Positions 1-10,000 of a DNA stretch of 27,728 nucleotides are shown here, piece after piece. The position numbers and the translations under genes are program-made. This DNA comes from JADKIH01 sp031417555. Its GTDB lineage: Bacteria > Bacteroidota > Bacteroidia > AKYH767-A > 2013-40CM-41-45. The notes beneath the pieces were generated by a model that was not told the DNA's origin, ran no database searches, and saw only the letters and a program-made list of their open reading frames with translations. How positions within the stretch are numbered: the first letter of the stretch is position 1; each line of letters begins with the position of its first letter. The stretch spans positions 1 to 27,728 of the forward strand of contig JANOVV010000049.1 of NCBI GenBank assembly GCA_031417555.1. Direction: 5' to 3'.

Positions 1-29
1 CTTGAGGCATTATCTTACTTTTGCTATCC

Positions 30-1055
30 ATGTCAAATCCCAACTTAGATCCTAACGCTTCGCAACTCAGTTCCGTCGAAAAGGAAATCGATAAGGTTCT
101 TCGCCCTCAGGGCTTCGAAGATTTTTCGGGGCAGCAGAGTATAATCAATAACCTCCGCATTTTTGTTGAAGCTGCTCAACAACGCGAAGAAGCTCTCGAT
201 CATATTCTTTTGCATGGCCCACCCGGACTAGGAAAAACCACACTCGCATATATTATTGCCAATGAGCTTGGAGTAAATATCCGCACAACATCCGGACCCG
301 TTCTCGATAAACCCGGCGACCTTGCTGGCCTTCTCACCAATCTCGAACCTAATGATGTCTTATTCATCGACGAAATACACAGACTTAGTCCGGTCGTTGA
401 AGAATACCTCTACTCTGCCATGGAGGATTATAAAATTGATATCATGATAGAATCCGGTCCGAATGCTCGATCGGTTCAGATTAAAATTCATCCATTCACA
501 CTGATTGGTGCAACTACCCGATCCGGTTTATTGACTGCTCCATTGCGTGCCAGATTTGGTATTACCTCACGACTTGAATACTATGATGCTGAACTTTTAA
601 GAACAATTATCAAAAGGTCTGCTAATCTTTTACGTATAGAAATTGTTAATGAAGCTGCATTTGAAATAGCGCGTCGTAGCCGAGGCACCCCGAGGATTGC
701 GAATGCACTTTTACGCAGAGTTCGTGATTTCGCTCAGATAAAAGGGAATGGTATTATCGATCCGGAGATTTCACAATTTGCATTGACTGCTTTAAATGTT
801 GATGAACACGGCCTCGATGAAATGGATAATAAAATCCTTTCTGCTATTATTGATAAGTTCAATGGCGGCCCTGTAGGAATTAATACGATTGCAACTGCCG
901 TTGGCGAAGAAGCAGGAACCATTGAAGAAGTCTATGAACCTTTTCTGATTAAAGAAGGATACCTGAAACGAACGCCACGTGGAAGAGAAGCGACAGAACT
1001 AGCTTTCCGGCACCTCGGAAAAACATATCTCCCCCCCGCCGGAACCCTTTTTTAA
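30..1055 (+). CDS. ruvB: Holliday junction branch-migration ATPase RuvB
   Basis: RuvB is the hexameric AAA+ motor that, with RuvA, drives branch migration of Holliday junctions in recombinational repair. The 341-residue protein has the family's normal length. Walker A (GPPGLGKTT) is at residues 63-71, Walker B (DEIH) at 114-117, the sensor segment GATTRSG at 160-166 and the signature APLRARFG at 170-177. The C-terminal winged-helix part ends with the RuvB-like stretch RTPRGREAT. I chose the ATG at 30; an in-frame TTG at 21 would add three residues but the ATG fits the family better. Its partner ruvA lies about 10 kb away on the other strand. queG follows after 62 bp in the same direction. Identification is essentially certain. 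Confidence 0.97.
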   Translation: MSNPNLDPNASQLSSVEKEIDKVLRPQGFEDFSGQQSIINNLRIFVEAAQQREEALDHILLHGPPGLGKTTLAYIIANELGVNIRTTSGPVLDKPGDLAGLLTNLEPNDVLFIDEIHRLSPVVEEYLYSAMEDYKIDIMIESGPNARSVQIKIHPFTLIGATTRSGLLTAPLRARFGITSRLEYYDAELLRTIIKRSANLLRIEIVNEAAFEIARRSRGTPRIANALLRRVRDFAQIKGNGIIDPEISQFALTALNVDEHGLDEMDNKILSAIIDKFNGGPVGINTIATAVGEEAGTIEEVYEPFLIKEGYLKRTPRGREATELAFRHLGKTYLPPAGTLF

Positions 1056-1060
1056 ACCCC

Positions 1061-1090
1061 CTCTGCGCACTCTGCGTCCTCTGCGCGAAA
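1061..1090. repeat. short array with 9-bp period (TCTGCG units)
   Basis: Three copies of TCTGCG begin at 1062, 1071 and 1080, exactly 9 bp apart, between the ruvB stop and the queG start. A diverged 9-bp-phased TGCG array occurs again at 15360-15395. I recall similar TGCG-rich intergenic strings in many bacterial genomes, but their function is not known to me. Confidence 0.6.
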
Positions 1091-1117
1091 TATCTTTAAG
1101 TTCCCTAAAGGCCCCAA

Positions 1118-2053
1118 ATGTTTCTCGAAAAAAATAAGTACTCCTCTTCCATCAAAGACGAAGCACTTCGTCTGGGTTTTGATTTCTGTGGTATTTCAAA
1201 AGCAGATTTTCTGGAAGAAGAAGCTCCCTTACTCGAGAAATGGCTCTTACAGAATCAGCATGGAAAGATGGCTTACATGCAAAACTATTTTGACAAACGT
1301 CTTGATCCTCGTCAATTGGTTCCCGGTGCAAAAAGTGTTATTTCACTTCTCTATAATTACTATACAGAAATCGAACAAAATCCATCCGCGCCAAAACTCA
1401 GTAAATACGCTTATGGCCGTGATTATCATTTTGTCGTTAAGGAAAAATTGAAAGAGTTGATGAATTACATTAATGAAACTATCGGCGAAATAAACGGAAG
1501 AGTATTCGTTGATTCGGCACCGGTTTTAGAGCGGGCCTGGGCAAAAAAAAGCGGGATGGGATGGATAGGAAAAAATACAAACCTTATTAATCGTCAACAG
1601 GGTTCTTTTTTTTTCATTGCTGAAATAATAAGCGACCTGGAATTAGATGTCGACGGACCGATTGAAGATTTTTGCGGAACATGCACAAGATGTATTGATG
1701 CTTGTCCGACAGATGCAATTATTCAACCCTATGTTGTTGATGGCAGCAAATGCATTTCTTATTTTACCATTGAATTAAAAGAAGAAATTCCTTTATCCTA
1801 TAAAGAAAAACTCGATGACTGGGTTTTTGGCTGTGATGTATGTCAAGATGTTTGTCCGTGGAATCGCTTTTCAAAAAATCACAAGGAAAAACAATTTTTA
1901 CCTTCTCATAAATTAATAACTATGAATGCTGATGAGTGGCATGAGATAACCACAGATGTATTTGAACACCTTTTTAAAGATTCACCGGTAATGAGAACCG
2001 GTTTTAATGGATTGAAAAGAAATTTAAATTTCCTTAGGAAGAAAACTTCCTGA
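1118..2053 (+). CDS. queG: epoxyqueuosine reductase QueG
   Basis: QueG catalyses the last step of queuosine biosynthesis, reducing epoxyqueuosine to queuosine in the tRNA wobble position with a cobalamin cofactor and two [4Fe-4S] clusters. The N-terminal part carries the conserved VDSAPVLERAWA segment (residues 131-142), with Asp132 at the position of the family's conserved acid. The ferredoxin-like part has cysteines at 186, 189, 192 and 196 and a second set at 212, 239, 242 and 246 (CDVCQDVCPW). At 311 residues it is a short form, lacking the C-terminal HEAT-like extension of longer homologues. The gene follows ruvB after 62 bp. Its last 20 bp overlap, tail to tail, a small gene on the other strand. 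Confidence 0.95.
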   Translation: MFLEKNKYSSSIKDEALRLGFDFCGISKADFLEEEAPLLEKWLLQNQHGKMAYMQNYFDKRLDPRQLVPGAKSVISLLYNYYTEIEQNPSAPKLSKYAYGRDYHFVVKEKLKELMNYINETIGEINGRVFVDSAPVLERAWAKKSGMGWIGKNTNLINRQQGSFFFIAEIISDLELDVDGPIEDFCGTCTRCIDACPTDAIIQPYVVDGSKCISYFTIELKEEIPLSYKEKLDDWVFGCDVCQDVCPWNRFSKNHKEKQFLPSHKLITMNADEWHEITTDVFEHLFKDSPVMRTGFNGLKRNLNFLRKKTS

Positions 2054-2222
2054 AGGCATCAACTATTACATCGCTGTATGCAGCGAATGTCGCTACACAC
2101 CATAACTTCAACATTTTTCGTTCGTCACCTTTAAGAATGCGTAACGATTTAATAAGCTCTTTACGAAATAAATTTCTATCGAAACTTACCTTGGTAAGAA
2201 TTTGCTTGGTGTACTCAAACAT
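2034..2222 (-). CDS. small conserved-looking Bacteroidota protein, function unknown
   Basis: This encodes 62 residues starting MFEYTKQILTKVSFD. I recall short proteins beginning with a very similar MFEYTK.IL.KVSFD block in Bacteroidota genomes, always unassigned, so I treat it as a real gene and not a shadow; this needs a database check. It is rich in Lys, Arg and Phe, looks helical and has no signal peptide or clear membrane helix. It contains one Cys and two Trp-free halves apart from a single LWCVATF segment near residues 40-46. The 3' end overlaps the 3' end of queG by 20 bp on the opposite strand. A hairpin at 2253-2270 lies just upstream of the start. No function is proposed. Confidence 0.7.
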   Translation of the reverse strand: MFEYTKQILTKVSFDRNLFRKELIKSLRILKGDERKMLKLWCVATFAAYSDVIVDAFRKFSS

Positions 2223-2252
2223 GGATTAGCTAGCTTTTGGTCTGTTAAAATT

Positions 2253-2270
2253 AAGCGCCAGAGAGCGCTT
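2253..2270 (-). terminator. hairpin between ubiX and the small gene, possible weak terminator
   Basis: The arms AAGCGC (2253-2258) and GCGCTT (2265-2270) are perfectly complementary around the loop CAGAGA. Read on the minus strand, the stem is followed by an A/T-rich run (AATTTTAACAG), so it could end transcripts coming from ubiX. The U-tract is short and the stem only 6 bp, so this is tentative. Confidence 0.35.
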
Positions 2271-2396
2271 TGTCAAGCAAATAATTACCTAAAAAGCACA
2301 ATTTTATTAAACACCTATTAATCAGCCATATTAAATTTTAACACTCCAGCAAAAACCTTTAAACATCAAGCCAGTAAAGGGGTTTACAGTTTGGGG

Positions 2397-2957
2397 TCAT
2401 TCACTCCAACGATATGTACTTTGTTGAAAACCTGCAAGATCTAAAACCCTGTCGACTACCGTAGCGGCCAATGCTTCAAAATCGGCAGGTCGTGAATAAA
2501 AAGAAGGTGAGGCCGGACAAATAATACCACCTGCCTCTGTAATCGTTTTCATATTATTGATATGAATAAGGCTGTAAGGAGTATCACGGATAACGAGAAT
2601 TAGTTTACGGCGTTCTTTAAGTATGACATCAGCCGATCGGGTTACAAGGTCATTGGATATACCGCTGGCTATTCGTGCCATTGTTCCCATGCTACACGGA
2701 CAAATAATCATGGTATTATATGCAGCTGATCCGCTAGCAAAAGGAGCCATAAAATCATTCTTATCATAAATACGAAATTGAATTTCATTGTATGACTCAT
2801 CACCTAATTCAAACTTCCAAACTTGTTTAGCGTTTTCAGAAATGATGACACCGGTCGCATCAATCTGATCTTTCAGATTTGCTAATTTTTTCAAAAGTAC
2901 TTTAGCGTAAATAGAACCACTGGCGCCGGTAATAGCTATTACAATTTTGTGTTTCAT
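2397..2957 (-). CDS. ubiX: UbiX-family flavin prenyltransferase
   Basis: UbiX attaches a dimethylallyl group to FMN, producing the prenylated flavin cofactor needed by UbiD-type decarboxylases. The 186-residue length is normal. The N-terminal flavoprotein motif AITGASGSIYAKVLL begins near residue 8. The PCSMGTMARIASG segment (about residues 87-99) and the later LVIRDTPYSLIHINN segment are family hallmarks. No ubiD-like decarboxylase lies in the window, so the client enzyme must be elsewhere. The gene stands 172 bp downstream of the VanZ-like gene, across a gap that holds a 7-bp-phased array just upstream of the start. Assignment to the family is firm; the pathway it serves is not shown here. 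Confidence 0.93.
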   Translation of the reverse strand: MKHKIVIAITGASGSIYAKVLLKKLANLKDQIDATGVIISENAKQVWKFELGDESYNEIQFRIYDKNDFMAPFASGSAAYNTMIICPCSMGTMARIASGISNDLVTRSADVILKERRKLILVIRDTPYSLIHINNMKTITEAGGIICPASPSFYSRPADFEALAATVVDRVLDLAGFQQSTYRWSE

Positions 2958-2970
2958 AGACTGGGAATTA

Positions 2971-3012
2971 GTTAATGGATATTGGTTAATAGTTATTAGT
3001 ATTGAATTATTA
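2971..3012. repeat. array with 7-bp period upstream of ubiX
   Basis: Six consecutive heptamers can be aligned: GTTAATG, GATATTG, GTTAATA, GTTATTA, GTATTGA and ATTATTA, running from 2971 to 3012. It begins 13 bp upstream of the ubiX start codon, so it would lie in the ubiX leader or promoter. The sequence is degenerate and AT-rich, but the 7-bp phase is kept and matches the period of the arrays at 17200-17280 and 11924-12058. Confidence 0.5.
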
Positions 3013-3129
3013 GAAATACATAGACTAAAAATTAAATCAATTTAGTTACTATAATTAAAACATTTTGAATATACGACAAATTCAAGACAACCGTTTTACA
3101 AATAGCGATTTATCAATAACGATTAGCTA

Positions 3130-3516
3130 TTAACCTTTAACAGTCCTTCCCAAATATCGATTATAAATCCAAAGACCCAAAATAGCACCGATTGCATTAG
3201 CTATTGCATCACGAAAATCTCCGCTTCTATGTATAAAAACGGAATCCTGTAAAATTTCAACGATACCGCCATAAGTAATGCTTATGGCAAGAGCAATCTT
3301 ACCGGCATGTTTAAATAAAAAGGGAAATTTATTTTGTTTTGAAAAGCCTTTTAATAAAAGAAAAGAAAGTACTCCAAATAATATCAGGTGAGCAATTTTA
3401 TCGGGTCGGAGCCATTCCAGAAAAGTCATTTCCGGAATTTTATCGCCGGGAACTCCACAAAGCACCAGAATTAAAATGGCCCAAAGAATAGCAGGAAAAT
3501 TATTTTTCCAGAACAT
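3130..3516 (-). CDS. VanZ-like membrane protein
   Basis: This is a 128-residue integral membrane protein with about four hydrophobic segments: near residues 8-23 (ILWAILILVLC), 43-60 (IAHLILFGVLSFLLL), 70-92 (IALAISITYGGIVEILQ) and 104-122 (DAIANAIGAILGLWIY). The pattern GIVEILQ...R.GD..DAIANAIGA.LG is typical of the VanZ-like family, named after the teicoplanin-resistance protein; most members have no known function and this gene should not be read as a resistance gene. It follows gcvH after 10 bp, so the two are very likely co-transcribed. I recall this gcvH-vanZ pair downstream of sprA in other Bacteroidota. Confidence 0.85.
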   Translation of the reverse strand: MFWKNNFPAILWAILILVLCGVPGDKIPEMTFLEWLRPDKIAHLILFGVLSFLLLKGFSKQNKFPFLFKHAGKIALAISITYGGIVEILQDSVFIHRSGDFRDAIANAIGAILGLWIYNRYLGRTVKG

Positions 3517-3526
3517 CTGGTTTTAT

Positions 3527-3913
3527 TCAAGCATTAGCACCAACCATTTGGCGGTAATCGGCAGCAGACATCAGATCATTTAACTCGGAAGGTTTACTCA
3601 TTTCAATACGTATCATCCAGGCATTTCCGTAAGGATCGGTGTTCAGTGATTCCGGCTTACTTGAAATCATTTCATTTATTGACAACACTTTTCCTGATAC
3701 CGGCATGAACAGATCAGATACCGTTTTTACCGCTTCTATTGTACCGAAGATTGCTTCTTTTTCGAGAGTTTCACCTTGAGTTTCAATTTCAACATAAACG
3801 ATATCACCAAGTTCGCTTTGTGCAAAATCAGTGATTCCGACTATAGCAATGTTACCTTCAACACGAACCCATTCGTGATCCTTGGTATATTTAAGGTTGT
3901 CCGGAAAATTCAT
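3527..3913 (-). CDS. gcvH: glycine cleavage system H protein
   Basis: GcvH is the lipoylated carrier of the glycine cleavage system and shuttles the aminomethyl group between the P, T and L proteins. The 128 residues match the family's usual length. The lipoyl-attachment motif GTIEAVKTVSD is intact, with Lys63 as the expected lipoylation site. The N-terminus (NLKYTKDHEWVRVEG) is also characteristic. None of gcvP, gcvT or lpd lies nearby; instead the gene sits between sprA (101 bp upstream) and the VanZ-like gene (10 bp downstream), which I recall as a conserved Bacteroidota arrangement. A TAnnTTTG match (3937-3930 on the minus strand) lies close to the start but without a good -33 element. 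Confidence 0.96.
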   Translation of the reverse strand: MNFPDNLKYTKDHEWVRVEGNIAIVGITDFAQSELGDIVYVEIETQGETLEKEAIFGTIEAVKTVSDLFMPVSGKVLSINEMISSKPESLNTDPYGNAWMIRIEMSKPSELNDLMSAADYRQMVGANA

Positions 3914-3929
3914 TAGTATTATTTTTTTT

Positions 3930-3937
3930 CAAACCTA
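3930..3937 (-). promoter_or_regulatory. possible -7 element upstream of gcvH
   Basis: Read on the minus strand this is TAGGTTTG, a full match to the Bacteroidota -7 motif TAnnTTTG. No TTTG or TTG lies at the usual distance upstream, and the predicted leader would be only about 10 nt. It is a weak call. Confidence 0.22.
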
Positions 3938-4014
3938 CGAAAAAAATTAGTTGATTCGCTGATTCAATGATTGGTAGTTAATAATTTTGTGCCGGTTATA
4001 AAACAAGGAAAGAA

Positions 4015-7000
4015 TTACTGTGCAAGCGTAAACCTAATGGAAACTCCTGCCCTGGTATTTGATGTTGGATAACTTGAAGAAACAAATGGTTCCGTCGCAT
4101 CATAATCATAAAATCCCTGAATATTGAACCGTTCGTTTATTGGATAATCTGCTGTTAACCTTATTTTTAAATTCTTACTTCCCGCACTCGGCTGATTGGT
4201 GCCTTCTATTACTTTCCGCAATATCGTTGTGGAATTTCTCAATGTAATGTCTGCTTTCACAGTCATGTCGTTACTGAGTTTTTTATTACCTCCGACTTTA
4301 AACGGAAGTGTTACTTTTTTGAATTTGTAACCGAGTCCAATCGTATATTCTATACCTCTGATTTCAGTAACCTGAATATTTGAATATGCAAGAGAAAGCG
4401 TTCGATCACGTTTTATTTCGAAACGTGTTTGCAAACTATTTTTCCATGTCATGTCAATTCCGATCAGTGGAGCGAGTTGTTCTGAAATTGTAATCTGTTG
4501 AATATCTAATTTAGGAATAAAATTTCCTATCGTATCTGTATTTGATGGGTGCCCGTTTTTGAATTCATCTTCATACAATAAATTCCTGCTAAAAGAATTA
4601 ATGCTATAAACAGAACGATAGCCATGAGAAATAGTTAATGTTTGTAAAAAGCTTTGAAAGAATTTCATTTTAGAAAGTCCGTCATAAGTAACACGCCAGT
4701 TAGGTCTCGGAATGTTTGGGAAAAGATCAATAATCGATTTCGTAGGTGACCGTCCCGAGTAAGCAGCGAGGAATGAATAAGTAATTACTTCTTTCTGTGT
4801 TAATCCATAACCGTTACTGCCCGGCCTGGAAAGATTAGGATTTTCATCATCGAGAAGTTTAGATAACTCTGCTCTGTTTTTTACAAACTGTTCGAAATTT
4901 TTATTTGAATAATCTTTAGCGTCTTTGATAAAGTGCGTATTCCATGTGAAGTATGAAATTGAAAAACTTCCGGTTTCGGTTGGACTGGAACCGATAAATT
5001 CTCTAGTTGATGGTTGAAACTTATAATATTCACTATGATTTCTTGTGAAATTCCTACTTCCGTTCAATTCAATTTTGAGACTCTTTAATGGCTCAATAGT
5101 TAATCGAAGTGTTAGATTCTGAAGTTTTGTTAAAGTGAAAAAAGAATTTAACGTAGTATCCTCAGTCAGCCAGTGATACCGTACTCCATCGTCGCGAATG
5201 TCTCTTTGACTTCCAAAAATAAATCCATAGCCAGGGGCAGGAGGGCCTCCTTTGAAACCATAATCATTTCCAATATAATCAGGTCGTGGTCTAAAGCCGG
5301 GTAATAATGTACCATTTGTCTCTGAGTAATTAGCGGATGCGGTTTTAACCATCATCAGCGTTTTTGCTATCCCCTTAATGATGGGTTCAAAAATGCTTGG
5401 CTTCGTTTTGAGAGAATCTTTATTAGTAGAAAGACTATCTGAAGGAAGTTTTATCTTAGGTCTCGGTGCAGGTTTCAGCGGAACAACATTTGAATTAATT
5501 TTTTTCAGATAAGCACTTTTATTGTACAGATTTGCAAATGTAATATTAGCGCCAAAGCCAATCGTTTGTGAATTTTGAATTGTATTTGCCCAATTAGTAT
5601 CAGGAATAAGTTCATTTGAAAGAGAGTCTTTTTTTACTAAAGGTGATGCCTTCCAGTTATAATCACCGCTATAACTAACGTTTCCTGAAATCCAATCCAG
5701 AAGTGGAATTTTAGTAAATGGAATTGTATATGTAGCTCTTGTATTTTGATGATAATAATCTAGCCTGCCAAGGTTTCGAAGATTCGTCATAATAGAATCT
5801 CTTTCATTTTTAGTATCAATTCTTCCCTGCGGCTCATCGATAATTGCTTTAGCATCTGCATTAAATTCTATTTTCAGTGAACGCGCAAGATCCCAGTTGA
5901 CTCCATAATTGCGTTGCATGAAATAGGTTTTATCAATAGTAGGTTTTAATGCAAAATCCAATCCGCTATTATCGCGAAGTTGGGTTTCCGAATAGGTTCT
6001 GTCGAGGGTCGCACGAAAACTTAAACCTGTTGGAATAGGATTAAAATTGAAATCTTTAATAAGCTTCAGCCACTTCGATGCAAGAACTGTGGATTTATTT
6101 TTTTCTAATGGAGCAATCGGTTTTGATGCGCTGTTAAAATTATATCCTACAATACCCTGGTACGTTTTGGCAATGGCATATTCCGTATTATAATTTCTCT
6201 GATAATTTTCTGTATACGCATAAGTAAAATTCAAATTCTCTACATCGTAAATATGAGGTTTTGCATTCTTTCCGGTTTTTGTTTTTCTGATATTGGTAAA
6301 ATTAAGACTCTTTCTTTGAGTGTAATCCTGAACTGTTTTACTGATTTCATCCCTCTTTTCAGGATTTTTTGTTGCTGCAAGTGTCTGCGAGAGTAAAACA
6401 TCAGGATCGAGTGGATTATACTGCGGACTTACTTTTGCTTCCGAGTAACCAAAATACATTGGAATTTTTATTCCGCTTTTATCCGGAAGAAATTTTCCCA
6501 GTTCGATGCTTGTTGAAAAATCATAAGAAGATTTCGTTTCTCTGTCGCGTTCACTAACCTTTTTTTCAATACTTCCCCATCCTGCTGTACTATGATTTCC
6601 GGAAATTGCCATTGTTCCAAGATCCGCAAGCTTTGCCGTTACCCTCGCTGTGGATGCCCAGCCGCCGGCTTCATCAAAATCCGATAAACGTAATTCGTTA
6701 AACCAAACTTCTCCGCAAAGCTTTGCTCCTGTTCCACTAGGGTCTTTCGGATTTCTGATACCAAGCATTATGGATCTTACATTACTGAGGTTTGGTGTTC
6801 CCTTAACAGTTATCGTTCTATCTCCATCAATAATTTTATATGGAGCAAGCAAAGAACCACTCTGAGCATTATTTCTAGATAATTTAGTACTGATTAGTTT
6901 TTGAAGATCTATTTCCAGATCATTTATTTCAGGCCACGTTTCTGATGGATTGTTGGTTCCCGGTGTACTTATTTTTAATGGTATATCGAATTCATAATAG

Positions 7001-10000
7001 TTGTCGTTGAAGTCGCTTCCTAAACGAATAAATGCATGCAGATCTCCATCATTCAAAGCAGTCTGACCGATAGCCGACTCGGCATGAATAAACATTTTCA
7101 GTTTTTTATACGATCGAATATCGAACTGCGTATTTCTATAGGCTGCACGTGCATCGCCATCTTCCAGATCACAAACTTTTAATGAAAGTGATTGTTCGTT
7201 GACAGATGTTAATGCCGGAGCGCTAGGGTCTCTTTCTTTTTCAATACCCGGCGGCAATACATAATTAAACGGTGAGCGTGCTCCGTTTTCTTCTATGCTC
7301 ACTGTTGAAATATCGAATGTTGTTCCACCCGGGACTTCCGGAGTCGGGCTATAAACACCCGGTTGAAGTAAAGAGAATTGATACCTTCTCCATTCGCCGC
7401 GAAGAAATTCGAGTTTAGCAAAACGGCATATGACAGGCTTCTGAAAATTTTTCATGAAGAGTCTTACAAATTCGATATTTGTAAGTTCCGGTCCGCCAAT
7501 GGTACTGTTTGGAAATTTTATTGGTATCTTAAACTGATACCATTTGGTTTGTGTATTCGTACCATTATCCAAACGAACAGGAGCAATTATTTCATCCGTA
7601 ATATAATTTTGTCCGACTACAAGATTACCCGGCTTCAGAACAACTTTGTATTGAAAATAATTTTCATACGTGTTCATGTTATTGTCACGGTTAATATCTT
7701 CAGCATCCGGTGTAGCAGAATAGATAGAAAGATTCGATCCGCCGGAAGTTACCGAATTTCCTTCCTGGCCATTCCAACGTTTGTAACGATCAAGTATGCC
7801 GACACCCGGACCATCGTAAGATCCATCCAGAAAATATAAATAGTTGTCAGATGAAGGATCTGCATTTGCTTTTTGATATGCTTGTGATCCCTGACCAAAT
7901 TGCTGAATATATGCATTTAATGAACTGTTGAATTGATCTCTTTCTTTAGCATCATTTATCCCATCGAGACCAACATCCTGAGCCGCTCTGCTGGCATTGT
8001 CATTATCAAAAGCATTTACGATCGATTGCACATTCGCATAAACACCCCATGGAGAAGGGCTGACTGTATAATTATTTGTACCCGCCGGAAGTCCATTTTC
8101 AAAACTCTTATGTCCGTCTTTAAGAATATCCTCTGACAATGAACCAATATCGAAAAAGAGTTCTCCTCCGCTTCCATCATTCGGTGTATTTGTGGTGAAT
8201 GGATCCATCATCCAGAATTGAATAAATTCGATATTGTTGGATTCGAAATCTGTTGTTTCAATTTTCCTCATGATACCACCCCATCGTGATTCAGGAGTTA
8301 AAAGATTTCCGGCTGCATCAACTCCTTTTGAATACGGTCCGGGAGTGACATCGTAATTGTATGGTCCTTTTTCTGAAGGATAAAAAGCGACATTCATACA
8401 TGTTATCGATTGAGGTGTTGATCTCAGAACATTTGGAAAAATTTCTGTTTGAATAACCTCTCTTACAAAATTATTACTGCGTTGATCTGCATCGGCATTC
8501 TCCGGAGTATTGGATTGTGAATGCTGAAAAATTGGGTCTACATAATACCAGGCAATTTTTGCACGATTCAATCCTGATGTTATGGAATCTTCATCCGCTT
8601 CCGGAAACATAGTAGGTTCAATCTGGCCTTTCGGAACAGCAGAAAGATACCAGCTTGTTGGATTCTTCAAATCAAGAGGCGTAATCGCTCCTTCAAAATC
8701 ATCGATATAAGAAATTCCTGTTTTACCTACAGCATTGGCATGACCAGGAATTATCTGTGCAACTTCTCCGCTAAAAGTTAGTGATGATGTTTCTTTAGTA
8801 CTGTAAAAAGGTAGTTTGTCAAGAAGCTTTGTTAGAAACCTCGACTCTCTCCTGTAATTTCCGTCCAAACCCCAAACTGTATTTGATATAGGTTCATCAC
8901 CGACATTAACTTTTTGTGTAAGAGGTTTTTCATACATATGCATAAACGTACCACCTACCTGAAGATCTTTATTGAAGGCATATTCCAGCCTCGTGCCTAA
9001 CAATGATTTTGTCTGAAGAGCAAACAATGAATTGCTTTCCAGGTTAATTTGTATCGGTGTATTTGATTTTAAAATTCCATCATTAATAATTTTTACTCTG
9101 CCTAATGTATAATCCACCGTGTAATCGGAATTTTCAACCAATGTGCGGCCGCCGGCTGTTACCTTTACAGATCCGACAGGAATATTTACTGCATTCAGAG
9201 GAATTTCAGATCCTGATGAAGACTGAAAAGATCCGCGTAAGGTGAATTTATTTTTTTCAGGCTGCTGTTGAGCTGCTGTTTTTGTTGAATCATACAATGC
9301 ATCGTAAACATAAATAGCTTCTTGTGCCGGATCGATACAAAATTTACCGCGGATATAACTGCCGAACGGTTCACGTACGGGGAAAATAATTCTGCCTGCC
9401 TGTGGATTGATGGTAATTCCTGATACAAAATCGAAAACACCATCAGGCTGTGGATTTAATTGTGTGTTTAAATCATCAAGATTCAAAAGTGACAAAAGTG
9501 GAATCCCTTTTACCTGATCACAACCGGTAGGAATATAATTTATATTACCTCCGATACGATCATCCTGGTAAAGAACGTCCAGTCTGAATTTTTCCTGTGA
9601 AATATTATATCCACCCAGAGAATAAATATTTTTCATCATCAAATCCCATGTATAATTCTTAGGAGTGAAATTCGAACTATGAATAAGCTTAACAAATAAA
9701 GCAGAATCTCCCGAAACGCCTGAGCTTCCTGTTAACTCACCTACCCTGTGTGCCTGGCCATTTATGGTATATTCAAAGGCAACGGCAAGAACATCATTGG
9801 AGCGCAGTTTTGAATTTAATGAAATATATCCAAGCCTTGGATTTAAAGTATATTCTGATTGCTGAAGCAGCCGTGCATTTTCAACAGTTTCGAAATTTTT
9901 TGTTGGTGTAAAATTGTTTCCCGAAACTGCTGAAAGCAACAACGTTGAATTTGATATTCTTCTCAGTTGACTTAGTCCGCCGTTGATATTAGTGTTTAGA

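Noticed and set aside
3130..3516. VanZ-like protein as a glycopeptide-resistance gene
   Set aside because: The family name comes from one resistance member; no vanA/H/X-type genes are nearby and the gcvH-sprA context is ordinary for Bacteroidota.
7378..7839. 153-codon plus-strand open frame inside sprA
   Set aside because: It is antisense to a continuous, recognisable sprA frame, is rich in Ile and Arg runs typical of reverse-strand translation, and shows no known domain.
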